The position numbers were made by a program, and so were the translations under genes. Below are positions 7,485-12,117 of a stretch of DNA of 12,117 nucleotides, piece after piece. The notes under the pieces are model-generated. The model was not told the origin of the DNA. It worked only from the letters and a program-made list of their open reading frames with translations, and did not search any database. Source of the stretch: an uncultured bacterium (GTDB taxonomy: Bacteria > Patescibacteriota > Patescibacteriia > UBA1558 > GWA2-36-10); NCBI GenBank assembly GCA_903876815.1, contig CAIRBL010000030.1, positions 1-12,117 of the forward strand, in the 5' to 3' direction. Position 1 is the stretch's first letter; every line of letters begins with the position of its first letter.

Positions 7485-7798
7485 AGCTCAAACTAAACCA
7501 TTCTGGTTTTTTAGCAGTATCTGTGAATGATGGGCAAGCCGGTTTAGATTTACTTGCTAAAGAAAAATTTTCTTTAATTTTATTAGATTTGATGATGCCA
7601 AAATTAGATGGTTTTTCTGTTTTGCAGTCTTTACAGGCAAATAATAGTCAGATTCCAGTTTTGGTAGTAAGTAATTTAAGTCAAGAAGAGGATGAGGCTA
7701 AGGTCAAGGCTTTGGGTGCGAAAGCATTTTTTATCAAATCAGACTGGACATTACAAGATGTTGTTTCTAAAGTTAAAGAAATTTTAAAGATCGCTTAA
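7469..7798 (+). CDS. response regulator receiver domain protein, frameshifted near its start
   Basis: This stand-alone CheY-like receiver has no output domain. The longest uninterrupted frame gives 109 residues starting MARALELKLNHSGF, in helix 1. It holds phosphoacceptor D40 in LILLDLMMPKLDGF, the switch Ser S68 in VLVVSNL, and the invariant Lys K90 in FFIKSD, so the rest of the fold is intact. Strand 1 and the Mg-binding acidic residues lie in another frame at 7419-7456. Joined through the break, the protein would have about 126 residues, normal for a single receiver. In frame upstream, E-K-P precedes this Met, as expected for an E-D-E-K-P-M-A-R start. As it stands, a product from 7469 could not bind Mg or be phosphorylated normally. 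No Shine-Dalgarno site precedes 7469. No histidine kinase is in the window, so its partner is unknown. Confidence 0.8.
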   Translation: MARALELKLNHSGFLAVSVNDGQAGLDLLAKEKFSLILLDLMMPKLDGFSVLQSLQANNSQIPVLVVSNLSQEEDEAKVKALGAKAFFIKSDWTLQDVVSKVKEILKIA

Positions 7799-7818
7799 AT
7801 ATTTTTAGAAATATTTTG

Positions 7819-7864
7819 ATAAAAGACAATAGCTATTACTATTGTCTTTTATGGCATTTTTTAT
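7819..7864 (+). terminator. rho-independent terminator after the receiver gene
   Basis: A perfect 14-pair stem (7819-7832 with 7839-7852) encloses a six-base loop. The 3' arm itself ends in TTTT, and a second T run follows at 7857-7862. It starts 20 bases after the TAA stop and separates the receiver from tRNA-Ala copy 2. Confidence 0.75.
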
Positions 7865-7882
7865 TAGTATGTATTTACTGAT

Positions 7883-7959
7883 GGGCTGTTAGCTCAGTTG
7901 GCTAGAGCGTTGCATTCGCATTGCAGAGGTCGCGGGTTCGACTCCCGCACAGTCCACCA
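7883..7959 (+). tRNA. tRNA-Ala (anticodon CGC), copy 2
   Basis: All 77 bases, including encoded CCA at 7957-7959, match 216-292, and two flanking bases (AT) before it also match. It keeps the G3-U70 pair and loop TTCGCAT. Flanking sequence otherwise differs between the two copies. I see no strong promoter of its own between the terminator at 7819-7864 and this gene. Confidence 0.95.
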
Positions 7960-7979
7960 TAAAGCATATAAAGTTTAAT

Positions 7980-8022
7980 CGGGTTCCCTGCCTGCCGGCA
8001 GGCAGGAATTCCCCGCATCTCC
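7980..8022 (+). pseudogene. tRNA-like 3' remnant interrupted by a palindrome
   Basis: CGGGTTC (7980-7986) looks like the 5' half of a T arm, and AATTCCCCGCATCTCC (8007-8022) like its 3' half plus the 3' acceptor strand. The last 11 bases (CCCGCATCTCC) match the intact tRNA-Pro at 192-202. Between the two halves, in the T-loop position, sits the 20-base palindrome at 7987-8006. No D arm, anticodon arm or CCA end accompanies it. An unrelated chance resemblance is possible. Confidence 0.5.
7987..8006 (+). repeat. perfect 20-base GC-rich palindrome
   Basis: CCTGCCTGCCGGCAGGCAGG equals its own reverse complement and is itself built from a repeated CCTG/CAGG unit. Sixteen of its 20 bases are G or C, in sharp contrast with the AT-rich surroundings. 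Outer bases 7980-7985 and 8007-8015 add an imperfect extension of the stem. It resembles a dispersed palindromic repeat unit, but there is no second copy in this window. Confidence 0.85.
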
Positions 8023-8032
8023 AAATGTATAG

Positions 8033-8119
8033 GGGCGAGTGGCGAAATTGGCAGACGCGCTAGCTTCAGGTGCTAGTAAGAGCAATCTTGTGAGGGTTCA
8101 AATCCCTTCTTGCCCACCA
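8033..8119 (+). tRNA. tRNA-Leu (anticodon CAG)
   Basis: Acceptor GGGCGAG (8033-8039) pairs with CTTGCCC (8109-8115). Anticodon stem CTAGC/GCTAG encloses TTCAGGT, giving anticodon CAG, which reads CTG. A long variable arm follows, as expected for leucine. T arm AGGGTTCAAATCCCT is present, the discriminator is A at 8116, and CCA is encoded at 8117-8119. Confidence 0.95.
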
Positions 8120-8122
8120 AAT

Positions 8123-8145
8123 AACAAGCAGAGTCTTGTTTTTTT
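8123..8145 (+). terminator. terminator of the tRNA-Ala/tRNA-Leu unit
   Basis: AACAAG (8123-8128) pairs with CTTGTT (8135-8140) across a six-base loop, and the T run continues to 8145. The stem is short but sits immediately after the tRNA-Leu CCA end. Confidence 0.6.
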
Positions 8146-8174
8146 ATTTGCATAGAGTAAAATGTAATTAAGAT

Positions 8175-8189
8175 TATAATTGTTATAAA
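8175..8189 (+). promoter_or_regulatory. overlapping -10 elements at the DUF3160 gene start
   Basis: TATAAT at 8175-8180 and an extended element TGTTATAAA at 8181-8189 lie directly before the ATG at 8194. Use of the first would give a leader of about seven bases, and use of the second a leaderless message. No good -35 box is seen at 16-18 bases. A third, weaker possibility is TTGTTT (8136) with TAAAAT (8158). Confidence 0.45.
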
Positions 8190-8193
8190 AAAT

Positions 8194-10503
8194 ATGGAAG
8201 AACAAAATGTAACGTCAACAAATTTAGAAAATCCTCAAGCTACCATGCCTGAGCCAAAACCAAAAATGCATAAAATTTGGTTGCTAGTTTCTATTTTTAT
8301 TGGCTTAGTTTTTGTGGCGGGCGCTACTTATTGGTTGATGCCCAAGACTGAGCAAAAATTTATCCAAGACTTAGTCAAAGAAACAGCAGAAAATATTTAT
8401 CAACCAAATCTTGTTTCCGCTGCTAACTTTGCTTTATATGAAGAAGTGCAAGTGAATGTTACACCAAAAGTAGCACCTTATAGTGTAAAAACAGATTTGA
8501 GTAATGTGAGTAATGCTGCCAACTTTGTTTTATCTGATCAAGCAAAAAAAATGCTTGCTCAAAATGCTTTTGTAGTACAGTCTGGCTATAATAATGAATT
8601 TTTTACTTTATATGAAAAAAATCGTTATGAGTATATACCAAATTTTGTTACTACCGATTCAATTTTGCACAATTATCATTTGATGTTTGATTTTTTACTG
8701 AAACAACTAGAAGAACAAAAATTAGCTACAGAGCTAAAACATTTAAATGAGAAAATGTTAGCCGAATCTTTGAGCCAATATCAAAGTTTAAAAGGTACAA
8801 AATGGGAAAATGCGGCCAAAAGAAATGTAGGTTTTTTTGCAGTTGGCAGTAAGCTATTAGATTCAAATGTTAAGATTCCTAGCATTGTCAATAATGAAGT
8901 TACTCAAGAGCTAGCTTTGATTGCTGCGCATCAAGGTATCAACGAATCACCAGTGATGAATATTGGCCTAGCCAGAGGTGAAACTTATGACACTCCTCAA
9001 GGGCAACTGGGGGTAGATGCTCTCAAAGAAGATTATTCACAATACGTGGCGAGAGGACATTATGATAAAACGGAACAATTAAAAGCTTATTTTCAGTCAA
9101 TGATGTGGTATGGCAGACTGACTTTTCGTTTGAAAAATGAGGATGAAATTAAATCCGGCTTACTTATTACCTTAGCTTTAAACAAAGAAGATAATGCAAA
9201 TAGTTGGAATAAAATTTATGAGCCAGTTAATTTCTTTGTAGGTAAAAGTGATGATATCACTTATTATGAGTTTAATGATTTAGCTAAACAAATTTTTGGT
9301 GAAAATATCAGCCCCGAATCAATGGACGCTGGTTTGAGTAGTTTTATCGCGTCTGCTAAAAAACTAGAAGCACCACAGATTAATTCCATGCCTATTTTTA
9401 ATGCGGGTATTGATAAAAATAGAGAAGAGGCTATCCAAGGTTTTAGATTTATGGGTCAAAGATTTACTATTGATGCAGCAATATTTCAAAAATTGATAGT
9501 GAGAGATGTGGGCGATAAAACTGATACTTGTGAAGAAGGTAAAACTTTTACTTCAGGTAGAATGTTGCCAAAAGGTTTGGACATTCCAGCGGCTTTAGGC
9601 TCTAAAGAAGCTTTAAATATTTTGCAAAAATTGGGTGAAACTGAGTATGCTTGTTATCCAGAAAATATGTCGAAAATGCAAAATTATGTAGCTGGCTTAG
9701 ATACAGATAAATGGACACAAAATTTATATTGGGGCTGGCTCTATCAGCTACGTCCATTATTAGAGGATAAATTAACTGGTTATCCATCATTTATGACTAA
9801 TGCCGCTTGGACACGTAAAAGCTTAAATACTTTTTTGGGCAGTTGGGCAGAATTAAAACATGATACTATTTTGTACGCTAAACAAGTCTATGCAGAACTA
9901 GGTGGTATGGGCCCAGAAGAAAAAGATGATCGCGGCTACGTAGAGCCAAATCCTTATGTCTACGCTCGTTTAGCTTCATTGCTCAAGATGACTAACTCTG
10001 GTTTAGAAGTGCGTGGTTTATTGACTGATAGTATGAGAGATAATTTAAGCAAAATGGAAATACTAGCCTTATCTTTGAAAACAATTTCGGAAAAAGAATT
10101 AAATAATGAAAAATTATCAGACGATGAGTATGAATTGATTCGTTCTTATGGTGGTCAACTAGAACATTTTTGGTTGGAAATAAATAAAGAAGATTTAGAG
10201 CGTCAAGCAACAAGCGTGGAGAATTTCTTAGATCAAAATCCAGCTGCTATTGTAGCTGATGTGGCTACTGATCCGAATGGTGCGGTACTAGAAGAGGCTA
10301 CTGGTAAAATTTTTGATATTTATGTAGTAGTGCCTGTTGATGGTAAATTAAAATTAGCCAAAGGCGGGGTATATTCTTATTATGAATTTGAATGGCCAAT
10401 GTCAGATAGACTGACTGATGTGAAGTGGCGTGAAATGTTAAATAATGGCCAAGCGCCAGCGCAAGCAGCCTGGACTAATGCTTTTGTGGCTAGTCGAAAT
10501 TAA
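8194..10503 (+). CDS. membrane-anchored DUF3160 family protein
   Basis: The product has 769 residues: a short polar cytoplasmic start, one transmembrane helix at about 28-48 (IWLLVSIFIGLVFVAGATYW), then a long extracytoplasmic domain. The region from about residue 75 to the end has the features I associate with DUF3160 proteins, especially F-V-T-T-D-S-I-L-H-N-Y-H-L-M-F-D, followed by long helices and a conserved-looking Trp-rich C-terminal half (LYWGWLYQLRPL, then the LGSWAELKHDTILYAKQVYA segment). No catalytic role is established for the family and I see no classical enzyme motif. There is no signal-peptidase site after the helix, so it should stay anchored. The stop codon overlaps the start of the next gene by one base (TAATG), indicating translational coupling. 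ATG at 8194 is the first Met. No Shine-Dalgarno site is visible. Confidence 0.8.
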   Translation: MEEQNVTSTNLENPQATMPEPKPKMHKIWLLVSIFIGLVFVAGATYWLMPKTEQKFIQDLVKETAENIYQPNLVSAANFALYEEVQVNVTPKVAPYSVKTDLSNVSNAANFVLSDQAKKMLAQNAFVVQSGYNNEFFTLYEKNRYEYIPNFVTTDSILHNYHLMFDFLLKQLEEQKLATELKHLNEKMLAESLSQYQSLKGTKWENAAKRNVGFFAVGSKLLDSNVKIPSIVNNEVTQELALIAAHQGINESPVMNIGLARGETYDTPQGQLGVDALKEDYSQYVARGHYDKTEQLKAYFQSMMWYGRLTFRLKNEDEIKSGLLITLALNKEDNANSWNKIYEPVNFFVGKSDDITYYEFNDLAKQIFGENISPESMDAGLSSFIASAKKLEAPQINSMPIFNAGIDKNREEAIQGFRFMGQRFTIDAAIFQKLIVRDVGDKTDTCEEGKTFTSGRMLPKGLDIPAALGSKEALNILQKLGETEYACYPENMSKMQNYVAGLDTDKWTQNLYWGWLYQLRPLLEDKLTGYPSFMTNAAWTRKSLNTFLGSWAELKHDTILYAKQVYAELGGMGPEEKDDRGYVEPNPYVYARLASLLKMTNSGLEVRGLLTDSMRDNLSKMEILALSLKTISEKELNNEKLSDDEYELIRSYGGQLEHFWLEINKEDLERQATSVENFLDQNPAAIVADVATDPNGAVLEEATGKIFDIYVVVPVDGKLKLAKGGVYSYYEFEWPMSDRLTDVKWREMLNNGQAPAQAAWTNAFVASRN

Positions 10504-11258
10504 TGAGTAGTAAAAAAATATCTAAAAATATTCTCTCCATTTTTATTCTTTTGTTATCAGCCATCTTGTGTTGCTGGCTCTATTTTGTGGTGCAAAACAG
10601 GCAAGTGCATAAACTTGTATATTTTTGGGACAATACTGAAAAAATATTGCAGTTATCCAAGAGCAATGAAATATTGCAGTCAAAATTGGTGGTAAAAAAT
10701 TTTGAGCAAGAAGCTGATTTGGATAATGATTTATTGAAAGAAAATTATCAACTGATAAATAAGCAATTGTTAATAACAGAGGATGATAAGATTCTTTGGC
10801 AATCACCAGCTGATTGGCAAGTGGATAGTTTTGTTTTAGCGGATGCTGATAATGATGGCGTGGTGGATATCAATTTGTCTGTTTGGAAACCTGGAAATTT
10901 TGGTACTTCTCAGCCTTTTTGGGTCAAGGAAAATGATATGAGTATCAAAAATCATTTTTTTGTTTTTAATTTGGTTGATAATCAAGTTAAAGCTTTGTGG
11001 CAATCATCAAATCTAGAAAAACCGAATTGCGAATTTCTTTTGGCAGATATTGATAATGATCAAAAAAATGATTTGGTAGTTATTGAGGGGGAGTATGGAG
11101 ACAATGCTAGTTGCCAGGGAAAATATTTAGCGATTTGGAAATGGAATGATTGGGGATTTTCTAACTACTGGCGTAGCTTGCCAGGTGAATTTGCAAATTT
11201 ACAAATTGAAGCAAATAATAAACAAAATTATATCACAATTAATTCCGTATCTTTTTGA
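10503..11258 (+). CDS. membrane-anchored FG-GAP/VCBS-like protein coupled to DUF3160
   Basis: The product has 251 residues. An N-terminal hydrophobic helix at 10-29 (a signal anchor with two Cys, I-L-C-C-W-L) leads to an exported beta-rich domain. Two calcium-loop motifs are visible: D114-A-D-N-D-G-V-V-D122 and D182-I-D-N-D-Q-K-N-D190, each followed by a hydrophobic strand. These are typical of FG-GAP or VCBS beta-propeller blades. Only two blades are clear, too few for a full propeller. The C-C pair does not form a clear lipobox, so lipidation is not claimed. The ATG overlaps the DUF3160 stop codon, so the two products are probably made in linked amounts and may form one envelope complex (inference). 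The function is unknown. It ends in TGA, with the next promoter five bases downstream. Confidence 0.75.
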   Translation: MSSKKISKNILSIFILLLSAILCCWLYFVVQNRQVHKLVYFWDNTEKILQLSKSNEILQSKLVVKNFEQEADLDNDLLKENYQLINKQLLITEDDKILWQSPADWQVDSFVLADADNDGVVDINLSVWKPGNFGTSQPFWVKENDMSIKNHFFVFNLVDNQVKALWQSSNLEKPNCEFLLADIDNDQKNDLVVIEGEYGDNASCQGKYLAIWKWNDWGFSNYWRSLPGEFANLQIEANNKQNYITINSVSF

Positions 11259-11262
11259 TTTG

Positions 11263-11271
11263 TGCTATAAT
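11263..11271 (+). promoter_or_regulatory. extended -10 promoter of the small membrane-protein gene
   Basis: TGCTATAAT is a full extended -10 element without a clear -35 box. A start near 11278 leaves about nine bases before the ATG at 11287. The AGGG at 11282-11285 ends one base before the ATG, too close to act as a normal Shine-Dalgarno site. Confidence 0.55.
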
Positions 11272-11286
11272 AATAAAAAATAGGGT

Positions 11287-11511
11287 ATGCAAAAAATAAA
11301 AAAAATAAAAACTACTTCTTTTGCTTATTTAGGACACAATTTAGAGGTAGTATTTGCGGTTGTTTTAGTTTGGCGTGGCATCTGGGAGTTGCTGGATTTT
11401 TTAGATGACGCACTTTTTGGGGGGAATTATCTTTGGACAACTGTTGGGGGTATTTTTTTGGGCCTTTTTATTTTATATTGGCCAGACAAAGATTTGAAAG
11501 AACTAGGGTAA
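11287..11511 (+). CDS. small two-helix membrane protein
   Basis: The product has 74 residues: a basic start (MQKIKKIKTT), a hydrophobic helix at about 19-39 containing V-W-R-G-I-W-E-L-L-D, a short loop F-G-G-N-Y, a second helix at about 49-65 (TTVGGIFLGLFILYW) and an acidic-basic tail P-D-K-D-L-K-E-L. By the positive-inside tendency, both ends are probably cytoplasmic. I recall similar short proteins from Candidate Phyla Radiation genomes but cannot assign a function. The charged and aromatic residues in helix 1 (R30, E34, D37) suggest oligomer contacts rather than a simple anchor. It has its own promoter and lies 87 bases before the antiporter gene, separated from it by a terminator hairpin. 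Confidence 0.7.
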   Translation: MQKIKKIKTTSFAYLGHNLEVVFAVVLVWRGIWELLDFLDDALFGGNYLWTTVGGIFLGLFILYWPDKDLKELG

Positions 11512-11527
11512 TATTTTTCATTTTAGC

Positions 11528-11556
11528 TTGAATTTTTAGTATAAATAGAGTATAAT
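11528..11556 (+). promoter_or_regulatory. promoter of the antiporter gene
   Basis: TTGAAT (11528-11533), 17 bases, then TATAAT (11551-11556) is the best -35/-10 pair in the window. The expected start near 11563 gives a leader of about 36 bases. The -10 box lies inside the hairpin at 11543-11571. Confidence 0.65.
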
Positions 11557-11574
11557 TTTTTTACTCTATTTTTT
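11543..11574 (+). terminator. terminator hairpin overlapping the antiporter promoter
   Basis: AAATAGAGTA (11543-11552) pairs with TACTCTATTT (11562-11571) around a nine-base loop, and T residues continue to 11574. It would end transcripts from the 74-aa gene, 31 bases after its stop. It shares its 5' arm and loop with the -10 box of the next promoter. Confidence 0.65.
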
Positions 11575-11598
11575 AATATTTAAGTAGAAAAATTTTTT

Positions 11599-12117
11599 AT
11601 GAACAAAATAAAATCCGTTTTATTTTTTGCTTTGGAGGTGGCAGTTGTGGCTGCTATTTTGTATTTTATCAAAGGTAAATTGGTATTAAGCCACCATGTA
11701 GAGATTAATACTTATTTGCCAATGTTGATTGACATTGCTTTTTTAGCCATGTTTGCGTCTTTTGGCGGTCGCTTAGCTTATGCTTTAAAAATAGCCCCAA
11801 TGGCTGGTAAAATTATTATGGGCATTGTGGCTGGACCAGCTGTTTTGGGAGTTTTGAGTCCTACAGCTGAAGGCGTTGAATTGGCTAGATTGGCTGGCGT
11901 GCTATTTATTTTGTTTGAAGCTGGTTTGCATTTTGATATGGAGCTTTTAAAGAAAAATGTTTGGATAGCAACTTTAGTAGCTTGCGTAGGAGTTTTGGTG
12001 CCCTTGCTTTCTTTTACGGCTCTTGGCTATTATGTGATGCATATGCCACTAGTGGCTAGTATTTTTTTGGGTGGTGTTTTTACTGCCACTTCAGTTGGTT
12101 TATCAGTCGAGGCTTTA
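11599..12117 (+). CDS. CPA2/Kef-type cation:proton antiporter (partial, 3' end beyond window)
   Basis: The frame is open from ATG at 11599 to the window edge, giving 173 residues. It is strongly hydrophobic with about five transmembrane helices. Diagnostic stretches are GKIIMGIVAGPAVLGVLSP (the I-x-G-x-x-A-G-P-x-V-L-G helix of the Na+/H+ exchanger family) at about 72-90, LAGVLFILFEAGLHFDMELL at about 98-117, and GGVFTATSVGLSVEAL at the edge, matching the T-A-T-S-V-G segment of CPA2 transporters. The ion-binding Asp pair expected slightly further on is not reached. The role would be exchange of Na+ or K+ for protons across the membrane. A complete member would have about 380 or more residues. 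Any C-terminal regulatory domain cannot be judged. The leader carries no clear Shine-Dalgarno site, and the six T residues before the ATG are unusual. Confidence 0.85.
   Translation, partial: MNKIKSVLFFALEVAVVAAILYFIKGKLVLSHHVEINTYLPMLIDIAFLAMFASFGGRLAYALKIAPMAGKIIMGIVAGPAVLGVLSPTAEGVELARLAGVLFILFEAGLHFDMELLKKNVWIATLVACVGVLVPLLSFTALGYYVMHMPLVASIFLGGVFTATSVGLSVEAL

Noticed and set aside
216..7959. A complete integrative element between the tRNA-Ala copies
   Set aside because: No integrase, excisionase, transposase or replication gene is present, so only the direct repeat is reported.
11256..11258. TGA read as glycine, as in some Candidate Phyla Radiation lineages
   Set aside because: The frame after this TGA reaches TAA within four codons, and no internal TGA was found in the other long genes. 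There is no evidence for recoding.
11282..11286. AGGG as a Shine-Dalgarno site for the 74-aa gene
   Set aside because: It ends only one base before the ATG, too near for normal pairing with 16S rRNA.

Overview
The window is AT-rich, entirely plus-strand coding DNA, most likely from a member of the Candidate Phyla Radiation (Patescibacteria, Parcubacteria-like). That placement is an inference. It rests on the modular wall protein ending in two [K/R]-R-x-I-P-N-E-K-x-F repeats plus a peptidoglycan-binding domain, the DUF3160 protein, the small orphan receiver with a K-P-M-A-R-A-L-E-L-K-L helix, and the near absence of Shine-Dalgarno sites. No rRNA, ribosomal protein or other marker is present to prove it.

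Layout. 1-71 is the tail of a membrane protein. 131-292 holds tRNA-Pro(CGG) and tRNA-Ala(CGC). Seven bases after the tRNA-Ala CCA end starts a 271-aa protein that joins a Com-like zinc finger to two PAS domains (300-1115). A promoter and a hairpin then precede a 2027-residue secreted protein (1227-7310). It contains a signal peptide, seven FN3-like modules, three concanavalin-like lectin modules, an SGNH-type esterase/hydrolase module, and a C-terminal wall-attachment block. Next is a response-regulator receiver (7419-7798) whose first codons are out of frame with the rest. A strong hairpin follows, then a second, base-identical tRNA-Ala(CGC), a tRNA-like 3' remnant split by a perfect 20-base GC-rich palindrome, and tRNA-Leu(CAG).

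The right side carries a membrane-anchored DUF3160 protein (8194-10503), overlapped by one base by a membrane-anchored FG-GAP-like protein (10503-11258). A 74-aa two-helix membrane protein follows (11287-11511), then the first 173 codons of a CPA2/Kef-type cation:proton antiporter that runs off the window (11599 onward).

How they may work together (inference). The left two thirds reads as a cell-surface and sensing island: a PAS sensor without an output domain, a huge glycan-binding and glycan-deacylating wall protein, and a receiver, all between two identical tRNA-Ala genes. The right third is a set of envelope proteins. The most unusual points are the palindrome-split tRNA remnant, the frameshift in the receiver, the identical tRNA-Ala genes bracketing 7.6 kb, the switch of G/C strand bias inside the giant gene, and gene starts that sit directly on extended -10 promoters or on a tRNA end.
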